From: Verrucomicrobiota bacterium
Lineage (GTDB): Bacteria; Chlamydiota; Chlamydiia; Chlamydiales; JAEYWL01
Length of the DNA: 64,000 bases
Assembly (NCBI GenBank): GCA_023428915.1
Contig: JAEYWL010000111.1
Coordinates: forward strand, 1 to 64,000
Reading direction: 5' to 3'
A program made the translations under genes and the position numbers. The notes below the pieces were generated by a model. It searched no databases. It was not told the origin of the DNA and saw only the letters and a program-made list of their open reading frames with translations. Within the stretch, counting starts at the first letter, position 1. The number at the start of each line of letters is the position of its first letter. Of this stretch, positions 35,339-45,010 are shown in pieces.

Positions 35339-37165
35339 TTAGATCAGGCAGTTGGGAGAAACATACTGCAGGCAGCTAAAGGCATCGCGCATTTTGACGA
35401 TGCGCACATTTTGCGGCTCTATATAGGTATTGCTGAAGGAGCAGCGCACTTTGAAATTATCAAGATTAATGTATAAGCCTGTATCTCCGGGAAGAATTAC
35501 AGAGTTGTACCCTTGTTTTGCCGAATTTTGGGCGTATTCCCGGCGCATTTTACGGATAATCTCCACCCTGTTGTCGCCTTCGTTGCCATTGAATTCCATG
35601 CAAACGAGAAACTTAGGAGTAATTTCCTCAAGCAAAGTATAGGAGCCGTAATAGCCTAAAGTATCTGCATTATATTGCTGCTTGGACCAGTCCTGGGAAG
35701 CCGTTTGTTCAATACCGGCGAGGAGAAGATCGCACTTGCCAAGTCTTGAAGCAAGTAAAGGGGACCAGGGCGCACCGGAAACGTAGCCAATGCGAATGGC
35801 CTCTTGATTATGCCTGCCTGCTTTTTGAGTCTTTAGTTCGAAGCAAATGCCATAAGAAGCAGAATAGGGATCTGATTTGCCTGTTTCTTTCAGCCCTTTT
35901 GACCAGGCAGGGAAATAATAAAGATTTATATCTTCATTTATTGAGGTCTTTTCCACATCTGGAGAGTCTTGGAAAAGGTCCAGGCAATGAATTGTATTGC
36001 GTTCCTGTTTGAAATTAGGCTTCAAAAAGCGCGCGGTATTTTGATGCGCTTTTTGGTTTAGGTAATAATTGATGATATGCAAATCGGCTTCGCCTTGATT
36101 CAACTGATAATTTAGGCTGTAAATAGCTTGCAAATCTGTATAGCACTCTGGGTTTTCCTTGGTCACAATCACATAATCTATGTCGTAAAGAGATAGGCTT
36201 TGCTTGTGTAATTTTTCTAAAAACCCTTTACCTGGGTTTACAGCAATCCCTTTATTGGCCCATCGGAGGTAAAAACCGCCTGTGGTCTTTTTCAATTGCT
36301 GAAATTCAAGGAGTTTTGGCAGGGCTGTTTCGTAGCTGGAGTACCTGTCAGAGAGAGAAGATGGAGTATCCCAGCCATTGAGTATGACTAAAAAATCCTC
36401 TTGAAGGACGCGGTTCTTGCGTGCTTTTTCGCGGTATTCTATGACCCAGTCGCGTTGGCTATTTTGAAAGCGTTGAATGCGGTCCTCGATGGAATGGTCG
36501 CGGTTTGGCGCATCATATTTGGGTGTGTCATATTTAGGGGCTGCTGATGAGTGTGGGTGTTCTTCTTTTTTCCATGAATTGCTTGTTTCAAAAATAGAGT
36601 TTTCTTGGCAGGGTTTTTGCTCGTTGCAGCAAGTATCTTGCCATGCTTCATATTCAGCAGTTGCATCTGCTTGCGGTATGTTGGCTAGAGGATCGAATTG
36701 ATCTTGATTTGGCTCCCATGGCGAAGTCAGGCGGTCAAATCCTGACGGCTGGGTTTTTTCCATATAAATATCACTGGAACCTGTTTTCTCGCCGTTTTGA
36801 GTAAGCAGGCTTTTATAAATTTGCTGAGTGGCATTGTCTTCAGGTTGCAGCCTTAAAGCTTTTTTGGCAAAAAAGAGCGCTTTAGGGGTATTGCCCATTT
36901 TATGGGAGACATATGCCGAAGCCCTGTAGCAGAAAAAATGAAAGTCGGGCAATTCATGGGCCTTCAGATAGTATTTTAATGCTTGTTCATATTGGCCTGC
37001 ATAAAAAGCCTTCTCGCCTTTTAAAAAGTTTTCATAAGAGGGATTTTCTCTTTGCAGAATTAAAAACTCTTCTATCAGCTTTAAGGGCTGATCATTAGAA
37101 GGTTCTGTAGAAGTCAGCTCCTTTATGCGAGCTAAATAATCTGAATAGACTGCTTGTTGCGTCAT
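35339..37165 (-). CDS. TPR plus degenerate metallo-beta-lactamase-fold protein
   Basis: 608 residues. Residues 43-115 form two or three TPR-like helical repeats. 130-250 is a Pro/Asp/Ser linker. From about 295 the sequence follows a metallo-beta-lactamase fold: GGFYLRWANKGIAVNPGKGF, then DIDYVIVT and LQAIYSLNYQLN, and PGDTGLY near the end. The zinc motif expected after VIVT (THxHxDH) is replaced by KENPECYTD, so the usual metal-binding histidines are absent. It is therefore probably not an active hydrolase of this class and may bind a ligand or partner instead. It is not linked to a pathway by its neighbours. Confidence 0.6.
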   Translation of the reverse strand: MTQQAVYSDYLARIKELTSTEPSNDQPLKLIEEFLILQRENPSYENFLKGEKAFYAGQYEQALKYYLKAHELPDFHFFCYRASAYVSHKMGNTPKALFFAKKALRLQPEDNATQQIYKSLLTQNGEKTGSSDIYMEKTQPSGFDRLTSPWEPNQDQFDPLANIPQADATAEYEAWQDTCCNEQKPCQENSIFETSNSWKKEEHPHSSAAPKYDTPKYDAPNRDHSIEDRIQRFQNSQRDWVIEYREKARKNRVLQEDFLVILNGWDTPSSLSDRYSSYETALPKLLEFQQLKKTTGGFYLRWANKGIAVNPGKGFLEKLHKQSLSLYDIDYVIVTKENPECYTDLQAIYSLNYQLNQGEADLHIINYYLNQKAHQNTARFLKPNFKQERNTIHCLDLFQDSPDVEKTSINEDINLYYFPAWSKGLKETGKSDPYSASYGICFELKTQKAGRHNQEAIRIGYVSGAPWSPLLASRLGKCDLLLAGIEQTASQDWSKQQYNADTLGYYGSYTLLEEITPKFLVCMEFNGNEGDNRVEIIRKMRREYAQNSAKQGYNSVILPGDTGLYINLDNFKVRCSFSNTYIEPQNVRIVKMRDAFSCLQYVSPNCLI

Positions 37166-37308
37166 AATGACCCCTATATTTAATGTATTTCGTTCAACAT
37201 AGCGTATTGGGATTTGCTAATCAATCTTAAGAAAGACAAAGTTTTTTTCTTTTCACGGTAAGCCCTAACAGGTTATAGTCATTGGACAAATTAAAAGCTG
37301 AGAGTTCT

Positions 37309-38169
37309 ATGTTTGATAAACCTGGTAAACTACTAATTGGTGCGCATTGTTCGGCAGCCGGCGGAGTGCATAATGCTCTCTATGAAGGACAGTCAATAGG
37401 AGCCACTACCATTCAATTATTTACCGCCAATCAGAAAAGGTGGCAGACTAAGCCATTGACTGCTGAAGCTGTTGAATTATGGAATCGCGCGCTTATCGAA
37501 ACCGGTATTACGCAAATAATGAGCCATGACAGTTATCTCATTAATATGGGAGCTCCTGATGAGGCCAATTTAGAGAAGAGCCGTACCGCATTTCGCGAGG
37601 AATTGATCCGCTGCCAGCAGCTAGAAATTTCTTATCTTAATTTTCACCCGGGAGCGGCGCTCAAGGAAAGCGTAGAAGCTTGTTTAGATAAGATAGTTGA
37701 GAGTTTGCTGTTATTGGAAGATCTGGCCGATAAAGGGCCGACCCGTTTGTTATTGGAAAATACAGCAGGTCAAGGATCCGCTGTGGGCTGGCGCTTTGAA
37801 GAGTTGGCTTATATTATTAATAGAGTTGAAAAAAAGATTCCTATTGGCGTGTGTATTGATACTTGCCACACTTTTGCTGCAGGTTACGATATTCGCACTG
37901 CAGAAGGCTGGAACGATACCTTGAACCAATTTGACAAGATTATCGGTTTAAAACATTTATATACCTTTCATGTGAACGATTCGCTAAAATCCTTTGCTTC
38001 GCGTGTAGATCGGCATGCCTCATTAGGTAAAGGTGTAATGGGCATAGAGTGTTTTAAGGTACTCCAGCAAGATCCCCGGACGCGGAATTTGCCCAAGTAT
38101 TTAGAGACCCCGGAAGGACCGGTTGTGTGGAAAGAGGAAATTGCTTTATTACGGCAGTTAGCAGAGTAA
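37309..38169 (+). CDS. nfo: Endonuclease IV (AP endonuclease)
   Basis: Cuts DNA at abasic sites in base excision repair, using three zinc ions. [10 protein letters not shown] at the N-terminus, [33 protein letters not shown] and the HVNDS and DRHASLGKG motifs are all intact. An in-frame TTG nine codons upstream exists, but ATG 37309 with GAGAG before it is preferred. 286 residues is normal. It is 11 bases before asnS. Confidence 0.95.
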   Translation: MFDKPGKLLIGAHCSAAGGVHNALYEGQSIGATTIQLFTANQKRWQTKPLTAEAVELWNRALIETGITQIMSHDSYLINMGAPDEANLEKSRTAFREELIRCQQLEISYLNFHPGAALKESVEACLDKIVESLLLLEDLADKGPTRLLLENTAGQGSAVGWRFEELAYIINRVEKKIPIGVCIDTCHTFAAGYDIRTAEGWNDTLNQFDKIIGLKHLYTFHVNDSLKSFASRVDRHASLGKGVMGIECFKVLQQDPRTRNLPKYLETPEGPVVWKEEIALLRQLAE

Positions 38170-38180
38170 ACGGAGAAAAT

Positions 38181-39581
38181 ATGCGCACAAAAATTAAACA
38201 AATTAAGCAGACAGCAAAAGAAAGTCAAAAGATAGGGAGCGAAGTCACTGTTAAAGGCTGGGTCAAAACCGTTCGCTCCCAGAAAACATTTACTTTCATA
38301 GAAGTGAATGACGGTTCAACTTTTAGCAATATCCAAGTGGTTTTAAATGCAGATTTACCAAATTACACAGATATGCTGGCGAAACTCACTACCGGTGCTG
38401 CAGTTGCGGCAACCGGGACTTTGGTTGAAAGCCCCGGTAAAAATCAGGATGTAGAAATTCACGCCGTGCAACTCGAACTTATTGGCACCTGCGATCCGGA
38501 GACCTATCCTTTGCAAAAGAAGCGGCACTCTTTTGAATTCCTGCGTTCGATTGCCCACTTGCGTCCGCGCACTAACACAATTGGTGCGGTCACTCGTGTG
38601 AGAAATGCTTTAGCTTTTGCCACCCACCTGTTTTTTCAAGAGAGGGGCTTCATTTATCTGCACACGCCTATTATCACAGCCTCTGATTGCGAGGGAGCAG
38701 GAAAGATGTTTCAGGTGACTACGCTTGATCAAACAGCTCTTCCCAAAACTCCGGAAGGTAAAATAGACTATAGCCAGGACTTCTTTGGCAAGCCGGCTTA
38801 CTTGACAGTGTCAGGTCAGTTAAATGGCGAGATATATGCCTGCGCGCTATCTGATATTTATACTTTTGGACCGACGTTCCGTGCGGAAAATTCCAACACT
38901 TCCCGCCACTTGGCTGAGTTTTGGATGATAGAACCAGAAATGGCTTTTGCTGACATTACAGACAATATGGATACAGCCGAAGCTTATCTGAAATATGTCT
39001 TAAAGTATGTGTTGGACAATTGTGAAGAAGATATGAAATTTTTCGAACAGTTTGTCTCCAATGGCATTATCGAGCGTTTAGAGCACGTCGTTAATACTCC
39101 GTTTGAACGCGCCAGCTATACTTATGCAGTGCGGATTTTAGAGAAGGCCAATAAGCCTTTTGAATTTCCTGTAAGCTGGGGATCGGATCTGCAATCTGAA
39201 CATGAGCGTTACTTAGCAGAAGAATTTTTCGCGAAACCAGTGATCATTACGGATTATCCCAAGCAAATTAAAGCTTTCTATATGCGTGAGAATCAAGACG
39301 GCAAAACTGTGGCAGCTATGGATGTGCTCGTGCCCAAGATTGGCGAAATTATCGGCGGAAGCCAAAGGGAAGAACGTTTAGATAGGCTGGAAGCAAAGCT
39401 TGAAGAAAACAATCTGCATAAAGAAGATTACTGGTGGTATTTAGAACTGCGCAAATATGGTTCTGTACCTCATGCTGGTTTTGGAGCAGGTTTTGAGCGT
39501 TTAATACAGTTTGCTACCGGCATGGAAAATATACGCGATGTGATTCCGTTCCCCAGATTTCCTGGAAAAGCCGATTTTTAA
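38181..39581 (+). CDS. asnS: Asparaginyl-tRNA synthetase
   Basis: Charges tRNA-Asn with asparagine. An N-terminal OB-fold anticodon domain ([22 protein letters not shown]) is followed by a class II core with motif 2 ([20 protein letters not shown]) and motif 3 ([13 protein letters not shown], then [10 protein letters not shown]). Met in MIEPEMAF and the ending PGKADF favour AsnRS over AspRS. The start at 38181 has GGAGA before it. Chlamydiaceae lack this gene and make Asn-tRNA by amidation of Asp-tRNA, so its presence points to another family. Confidence 0.95.
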   Translation: MRTKIKQIKQTAKESQKIGSEVTVKGWVKTVRSQKTFTFIEVNDGSTFSNIQVVLNADLPNYTDMLAKLTTGAAVAATGTLVESPGKNQDVEIHAVQLELIGTCDPETYPLQKKRHSFEFLRSIAHLRPRTNTIGAVTRVRNALAFATHLFFQERGFIYLHTPIITASDCEGAGKMFQVTTLDQTALPKTPEGKIDYSQDFFGKPAYLTVSGQLNGEIYACALSDIYTFGPTFRAENSNTSRHLAEFWMIEPEMAFADITDNMDTAEAYLKYVLKYVLDNCEEDMKFFEQFVSNGIIERLEHVVNTPFERASYTYAVRILEKANKPFEFPVSWGSDLQSEHERYLAEEFFAKPVIITDYPKQIKAFYMRENQDGKTVAAMDVLVPKIGEIIGGSQREERLDRLEAKLEENNLHKEDYWWYLELRKYGSVPHAGFGAGFERLIQFATGMENIRDVIPFPRFPGKADF

Positions 39582-39593
39582 CGAAGCCGAAAA

Positions 39594-40853
39594 ATGACTG
39601 TAGTTTGCAATCCAGAGAATAGATACGGCAATTATTTTGCCGAAACCCACACAATTGCCAAGGCCAGTGCCGATCCAGAAGAACTTTTTGACCGTTCTAA
39701 AGGCACTGTATTCTTTCTGCCTAGCGACACTGACAGCAAAGTTCATACCGTGCTGAATGCCTGGATCGTTGAAAATATCTATGAGCCAGGCGATGTGCTG
39801 CTTTTTGGAGGAAGGGAGCGAAGCATCCCTATCAATGAAGAACTGAAAGAGAGTACAGTCTGGCGCTATAAGACGCTATTGCAGTATCTTTCGCATCCCT
39901 TTGAGACGATAGATTTTTGGGATTCCGATAGCGGCATAATGATGAGTTGTGATAATCGCCTTATCCCGGCTACTGCTTTCTTAATTACCCGCAAGCTAAT
40001 GGAGTCGCGCTGCGAGGCTGAGGATTGGGCCAAAGATATGCGTTTGCTGGTCGATACCTTATCTTTAATAGTTAAATCCCCAAAGCTTTCTAAAAACCCC
40101 ATAATGGCCGCTGCACAAGTTTGGAAGGGACTGTTTAATGTCCGCACGAGGCAAATAGCCAAGCTTGAAAAAGAATTAAAACAGCTGCCCTTCGAAGCCT
40201 ATCAGAAAAAAGAACGTGCCGGAGTAAGCCACGCCATTATTCAAATATTGTTCCCCCTTTACCTTAAAGAAATGAGGGCCACACTGACCGGGGATGGTTT
40301 TATGGTCCGGCAAAGCCAATGCGGCGCAGCAATTAAAACCAATCTAACTGCCAATAACCGTGTATTTGTAAGCCTCAGCAAAGCCAATGTTCTTGAAGGC
40401 TCGCTGGCAGCCCTTGGCCTTCATGCAGGAAATGATTATTACAAAGCTGTCAGACATCTTTTTGCTGGATTGCGCGGCATAAACTATGTTGTGTTTGAAC
40501 CAAAAGATGATCCTGCGCTTGCTGACGAAATTGCCGATCAGCTGGAAGCCCGGCGGCACGGGTTATTCTTAACACAAGCGCTTCGCATAGGCCATTTCAT
40601 TGCCTATATTTTTAAAACTATTGGCCGCGCAGTTATATATCCTGTTGTGTGCAGTGCAGCCTGGATGCAGCGCAAATGGCAATACTATACATTTAAAAGC
40701 CTGCAGCTGAGTCAAAACTATCTTGAGCGTGAATCCCTCAAAAAAGACTTTTTTGATATCATGACCGGCCTAGAGTTCTACCTAAGAAGAGCCTCAGAGC
40801 CAGACTGTAATCTTCTGGCTTCTCTCCGGCAGACCACTAGACTTCTTGTGTAA
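39594..40853 (+). CDS. Hypothetical protein
   Basis: 419 residues, not recognised. The first half is a mixed alpha/beta sequence (GTVFFLPSDTDSKVHTVLNAWI, GDVLLFGGRE). A middle section is helical and basic. The segment NRVFVSLSKANVLEG to LRGINYVVFEPK has strand-like patterns, and a hydrophobic stretch at about 335-362 could be a membrane segment or buried helix. It follows asnS by 12 bases and is likely cotranscribed. Convergent with hemA, from which it is separated by a hairpin. Confidence 0.65.
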   Translation: MTVVCNPENRYGNYFAETHTIAKASADPEELFDRSKGTVFFLPSDTDSKVHTVLNAWIVENIYEPGDVLLFGGRERSIPINEELKESTVWRYKTLLQYLSHPFETIDFWDSDSGIMMSCDNRLIPATAFLITRKLMESRCEAEDWAKDMRLLVDTLSLIVKSPKLSKNPIMAAAQVWKGLFNVRTRQIAKLEKELKQLPFEAYQKKERAGVSHAIIQILFPLYLKEMRATLTGDGFMVRQSQCGAAIKTNLTANNRVFVSLSKANVLEGSLAALGLHAGNDYYKAVRHLFAGLRGINYVVFEPKDDPALADEIADQLEARRHGLFLTQALRIGHFIAYIFKTIGRAVIYPVVCSAAWMQRKWQYYTFKSLQLSQNYLERESLKKDFFDIMTGLEFYLRRASEPDCNLLASLRQTTRLLV

Positions 40854-40864
40854 TTACATTTGCT

Positions 40865-40890
40865 TGCCAAAATTGCCTTTTGGCATCTTT
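40865..40890. terminator. Hairpin between convergent genes
   Basis: TGCCAAAA (40865-40872) pairs with TTTTGGCA (40878-40885), followed by TCTTT on the plus strand. Probably ends the rightward transcript and perhaps the leftward hemA transcript too. Confidence 0.5.
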
Positions 40891-40908
40891 ATGAAGGGGC
40901 TTTGTTTG

Positions 40909-41928
40909 TTAGCTGGCGGCGATGCCTTGTCCGCAGAGGAGCAGGCCTTTCTTTTCAGAGCGCTGGTTAAAGAGCGTGAAATGCTTGCCGGTGGCATGGG
41001 CTATTAATGATTCAGCTTCCAGCAGATAGTTTTCTAACTGCTTGCGGCGGAATTGCAGGGTGCGGTTAATCTGGTCGATGTTTAGGAGGGTTATGCCCTT
41101 TATTTTTCCAAGCGAGGGATCGACATTTCGTGGGACGGAAAGGTCGACAACCAATTTTGGGGTAAAGGATAAAGGAAGATCTTTTTTCTTGATCAGGTGT
41201 TCCTGGGCTTTAGTGCCGAGGATGATCCAGTCGTAGTTTACCCATTCAGGCAATTTGTGCCAGGGAAGTATATGCACGCCCTCTACAGTTTTTGCTTCAA
41301 TAGGCGTGCGGTTGCAAAGGGTTAACTCCCCTAAAGAATGCAAACGGGAGGAGCGCAGTAACTTGTAATTGATTTCCGATCCGCCTATGAACAGGATATT
41401 TGCAGGGGAGCGCTTGAAAAAATGCGTGCCGATTGTAAAAACTGCATCCTTTAGTTCCGGTATGCCGCGATTGACTTGCAGCTTGTCCCTAACTTGTTTG
41501 CCGATACGCAGACATTTTTGAAACAAGTAATGAAGGTCGGCTGGCAGAGTCTGAAATCGAAGGACGGAATCATAAGCATTTTTGACCTGTCCTTGAATTT
41601 CTGTTTCTCCCACAATAGCGCTGTCGAGACCCGCCGTGACGCGGGCTAAGTGGTTGAAGCAGTCCTGAAGGAAATAGGAATAAAGTTTATGGTCAAACTC
41701 CTGATCCACTTCCTGACGGAGAATTTGAAGAAGGTAGCTATGGGTGGCAGTTAAGTCTTCAGAGGAAAAATAGATCTCTGTGCGGTTGCATGTAGAAAGC
41801 AAAATGAAAGCGTGTTCACCATGCAGGGAATGCCCGGGACTGAACCTCCTGGAGCAGGCTTTGGCTAAAAGCTCTCGCAATCTTAAATCTGCCAACTTAT
41901 GGTTTATTCCCAGAACCCCAATGCGCAT
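40909..41928 (-). CDS. hemA: Glutamyl-tRNA reductase
   Basis: First step of the C5 heme pathway, Glu-tRNA to glutamate-1-semialdehyde. The catalytic cysteine is in LLSTCNRTEIY, GLDSAIVGETEIQGQVK is the next hallmark, and an NADPH-binding domain (ILFIGGSEINYKLL) follows. The 339 residues are short compared with about 420 for most bacteria because the C-terminal dimerisation part is reduced, as in chlamydial HemA. Its nearness to parE/parC matches CT660-662. Confidence 0.9.
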   Translation of the reverse strand: MRIGVLGINHKLADLRLRELLAKACSRRFSPGHSLHGEHAFILLSTCNRTEIYFSSEDLTATHSYLLQILRQEVDQEFDHKLYSYFLQDCFNHLARVTAGLDSAIVGETEIQGQVKNAYDSVLRFQTLPADLHYLFQKCLRIGKQVRDKLQVNRGIPELKDAVFTIGTHFFKRSPANILFIGGSEINYKLLRSSRLHSLGELTLCNRTPIEAKTVEGVHILPWHKLPEWVNYDWIILGTKAQEHLIKKKDLPLSFTPKLVVDLSVPRNVDPSLGKIKGITLLNIDQINRTLQFRRKQLENYLLEAESLIAHATGKHFTLFNQRSEKKGLLLCGQGIAAS

Positions 41929-41981
41929 TATCTCTCCTGTAAAAAAGAAACTATATAATCGATAGGGTAATTACCGTCCAG

Positions 41982-42995
41982 TTAGTAACCGAGTTCCCGC
42001 AGCAATTTTTTAAGGGAAGAGCCTTCTAACCATTCCGGATTTGTATCGGAGTCGTAAGAAAACCCGTCGACAACTCTTTTAGCAAGCTTTTTGGTGTTTT
42101 GCAGGTGTTTGGAAATTTCTTGATCGGAGTAGCGTGGTAAAAGGGTAAAGCCGTCAGGATTTTCAAGGGCATAACGCGATTCATCACTGCTAACCAAAAG
42201 TTCATGCAGTTTTTCCCCTTCCCTAATGCCGGTGATTTCAATAGGAATTTTGGGAGCCATTGCTTTGGCGATGTCGATGACTTTTACACTGGGAATTTTT
42301 GGTACGAAAATCTCCCGCCCTTCCATTTCATGCAGCTTAAGCAATACAAAATCCACAGCCTGATCCAGGGTAATCCAAAAGCGGGTCATGCGTTCATCTG
42401 TGACAGGTAAACTCGAAGCGCCTTCCTGGATCATTTTTTTCCAGTGGGGGAGCAAGCTGCCCCGGCTGCCTAGTACATTGCCATAGCGCACAACAGATAG
42501 AAGGGGTTTGCCTTTTGCGCCAACGTAAGAGTCTCCTGCTATGAACAATTTGTCAGAGCATAACTTAGTGGCCCCATAGAGATTAATAGGATTTACGGAC
42601 TTGTCAGTTGAAAGGGCTATTACGCGCTCTACCTCCCGCTCAATCGCATTTTCTATAATGTTCATTGCGCCGATGATATTAGTTTTGATAAATTCTGAAG
42701 GATTGTATTCAGCAGCCGGCACTTGTTTTAGGGCAGCGGCGTGAATAACCACTTGCACGCCTCTAAATGCTCGTGCCAGGCGTTGACTGTCCCTTACATC
42801 TCCTAAAAAATAGCGAATGTTGGGATGGTCGAAGATAGGGTCTGAATTGCGCATTTCCCATTGCTTCCATTCATCCCGGCTAAAGATAATGACTTTGGCG
42901 CACAAGTGATCCAATAGCAGCTTTCTTGCTGCCGCCCTGCCAAAGCTGCCTGTACCGCCAGTGATTAGAACGGTCTTATTCTTAAGAGAAAACAT
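41982..42995 (-). CDS. pseB: UDP-GlcNAc 4,6-dehydratase (inverting), PseB-like
   Basis: SDR-superfamily enzyme that makes the 4-keto-6-deoxy sugar on the way to pseudaminic acid or related sugars. TGGTGSFG binds NADP; STDKSVNP, Tyr140 and Lys144 in LYGATK form the active site; and HAAALKQVPAAEYNP is typical of PseB. 337 residues is normal. No other pse gene is nearby, so the end product is unknown. It could serve capsule, glycoprotein or lipopolysaccharide sugars. Confidence 0.85.
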   Translation of the reverse strand: MFSLKNKTVLITGGTGSFGRAAARKLLLDHLCAKVIIFSRDEWKQWEMRNSDPIFDHPNIRYFLGDVRDSQRLARAFRGVQVVIHAAALKQVPAAEYNPSEFIKTNIIGAMNIIENAIEREVERVIALSTDKSVNPINLYGATKLCSDKLFIAGDSYVGAKGKPLLSVVRYGNVLGSRGSLLPHWKKMIQEGASSLPVTDERMTRFWITLDQAVDFVLLKLHEMEGREIFVPKIPSVKVIDIAKAMAPKIPIEITGIREGEKLHELLVSSDESRYALENPDGFTLLPRYSDQEISKHLQNTKKLAKRVVDGFSYDSDTNPEWLEGSSLKKLLRELGY

Positions 42996-43157
42996 TAATT
43001 AGCTACCTAGTTAGTATTAGTGAAATTTCTTTCTCTTAGACCACGATTGCTTTCTTTGATACTCGAATGGGAGATTCTTTGCTAGATTTTGATGCTGTAT
43101 AAGTGCTAATGTAATAAACTTCTTGCAGATTTTTTCACTTACAGTTGGAAGAGATTT

Positions 43158-45005
43158 ATGACGAAACAATACGATGAAACCACGATCAAAACATTAGATG
43201 CCCTGGCTCATATCCGCTTGCGTTCCGGGATGTACATTGGACGTTTAGGAGACGGTACCCACCCTGACGACGGAATTTACATAATGCTTAAGGAAGTCAT
43301 TGATAATAGCGTCGATGAATTTATCATGAAAAATGGGAGCCGTATTGCCGTCAATGTTGATTTTGCTTCCGGCCTTGCTACGATAAGGGATTATGGCCGG
43401 GGGATTCCTCTGGGAAAAGTGATCGATTGCGTAAGCCAAATCAATACGGGTGCTAAATACAACGATGATGTATTTCAGTTTTCAGTAGGACTGAACGGTG
43501 TCGGCACCAAAGCAGTCAATGCGCTTTCCAGTCATTTTTTAGTGCGCAGCTATCGGGAAGGGCAGTTTGTTGAAGCCGCTTTTCAGAGGGGGAAGTTGAT
43601 CAGCGAAACTAAGGGGGCTTCAAATGAAAAGAGCGGCACTTACATCGAGTTTGTTCCCGATCAGGAAATCTTTAAAAAATACCACTTCGAAGATGCATTT
43701 ATCAAAAAAAGGATCTGGAACTACGCCTATTTAAATACAGGTTTGACTTTTGAGTATAATGGCGAAAAGATTTTCTCAGAAAATGGCTTGCTGGATTTGT
43801 TAAATGCCGAGGTGACTGATGAGCGGCTATATGAACCGCTGCACTATCGCGGAAAGCAGTTAGAATTTGCCTTCCTGCACACGCAAAGTTATGGCGAAAG
43901 CTACTTTTCATTTGTCAATGGACAATACACTTCAGATGGGGGCACCCATCTTTCTGCTTTCCGTGAGGGGATTTTAAAAGGCGTCAATGAATATGCCAAG
44001 AAAAATTTCCAAGGTGTAGATGTTCGCGAGGGCATGCTAGGCACTGTTTTGATAAAGGTCAAAGATCCGATTTTTGAATCGCAGACTAAAAATAAATTGG
44101 GCAATAGCGACATTCGGGGGCCGATAGTACAAGAAGTCAAAGATGCCGTCATAGACTTGCTCTATAAAAATCAACCGGTTGCTAACCGCATTATTGAGAG
44201 GATTGCCTTTAACGAAAAACTGCGCAAAGAGCTATCGGCAGTAAAGAAAGAGGCTAAAGAGAAGCAAAAGAAAATCTCCTTTCAAATCCCTAAATTGCGC
44301 GACTCCAAATACCATTACAATGACCAGTCAAAGTATGCTGAAGAGACAATGATTTTTTTGACCGAGGGAGATTCTGCAAGTGCTTCAATAGTTGCGTCGC
44401 GCAACCCTATGACGCAGGCCGTATTTTCTTTAAGGGGCAAGCCGCTAAACGTTTATGGCATGAAACTGGATCAGCTCTATAAAAATGAAGAGATGTTCAA
44501 TTTAATGAATGCCCTTAACATCGAAGACGATATTGAAAACCTGCGCTATAATAAGGTCATTTTGGCGACCGATGCCGACGTGGACGGCATGCATATCCGC
44601 AATTTGCTCATCACTTTTTTCTTAAACTATTTCGAAGGGCTGGTTTTGAATGGCCACCTCTATATTTTAGAGACACCCCTGTTTAAGGTCCGCAATAAGG
44701 AAAAGACTATTTATTGCTATAATGAAGAGGAGCGGGACCGGGCAGTCAAGCAATTGAAAAAAGGGGTAGAAATCACCCGCTTCAAAGGGCTTGGAGAAAT
44801 TTCTGCCCATGAGTTTAAGCAGTTTATTAATGAAAATATAAAGCTGACGGAAGTGCGGATTAATGCTTTCTCGGATATTCGCTCAACGTTGGAATTTTAC
44901 ATGGGCAAAAACACGCCTGACCGCAAGCAATTTATCATGCAAAATCTAGTGAATGAAGAAACTGAGATGGAAGAATTAGCTTCCGCGACCGCAACTGTGG
45001 AGTAA
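43158..45005 (+). CDS. parE: Type IIA topoisomerase subunit B (ParE/GyrB2)
   Basis: ATPase subunit of a type IIA topoisomerase. The GHKL domain (DNSVDEF, DYGRGIPLG, GLNGVGTKAVNALS), the transducer domain (FVNGQYTSDGGTH) and the TOPRIM motifs (LTEGDSASASI and TDADVDGMH) are intact. The 615 residues lack the large insert of some GyrB. Chlamydia has a second gyrBA-like pair at CT661-660, and this is its counterpart: topoisomerase IV or a variant. Confidence 0.9.
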   Translation: MTKQYDETTIKTLDALAHIRLRSGMYIGRLGDGTHPDDGIYIMLKEVIDNSVDEFIMKNGSRIAVNVDFASGLATIRDYGRGIPLGKVIDCVSQINTGAKYNDDVFQFSVGLNGVGTKAVNALSSHFLVRSYREGQFVEAAFQRGKLISETKGASNEKSGTYIEFVPDQEIFKKYHFEDAFIKKRIWNYAYLNTGLTFEYNGEKIFSENGLLDLLNAEVTDERLYEPLHYRGKQLEFAFLHTQSYGESYFSFVNGQYTSDGGTHLSAFREGILKGVNEYAKKNFQGVDVREGMLGTVLIKVKDPIFESQTKNKLGNSDIRGPIVQEVKDAVIDLLYKNQPVANRIIERIAFNEKLRKELSAVKKEAKEKQKKISFQIPKLRDSKYHYNDQSKYAEETMIFLTEGDSASASIVASRNPMTQAVFSLRGKPLNVYGMKLDQLYKNEEMFNLMNALNIEDDIENLRYNKVILATDADVDGMHIRNLLITFFLNYFEGLVLNGHLYILETPLFKVRNKEKTIYCYNEEERDRAVKQLKKGVEITRFKGLGEISAHEFKQFINENIKLTEVRINAFSDIRSTLEFYMGKNTPDRKQFIMQNLVNEETEMEELASATATVE

Positions 45006-45010
45006 TTGGC

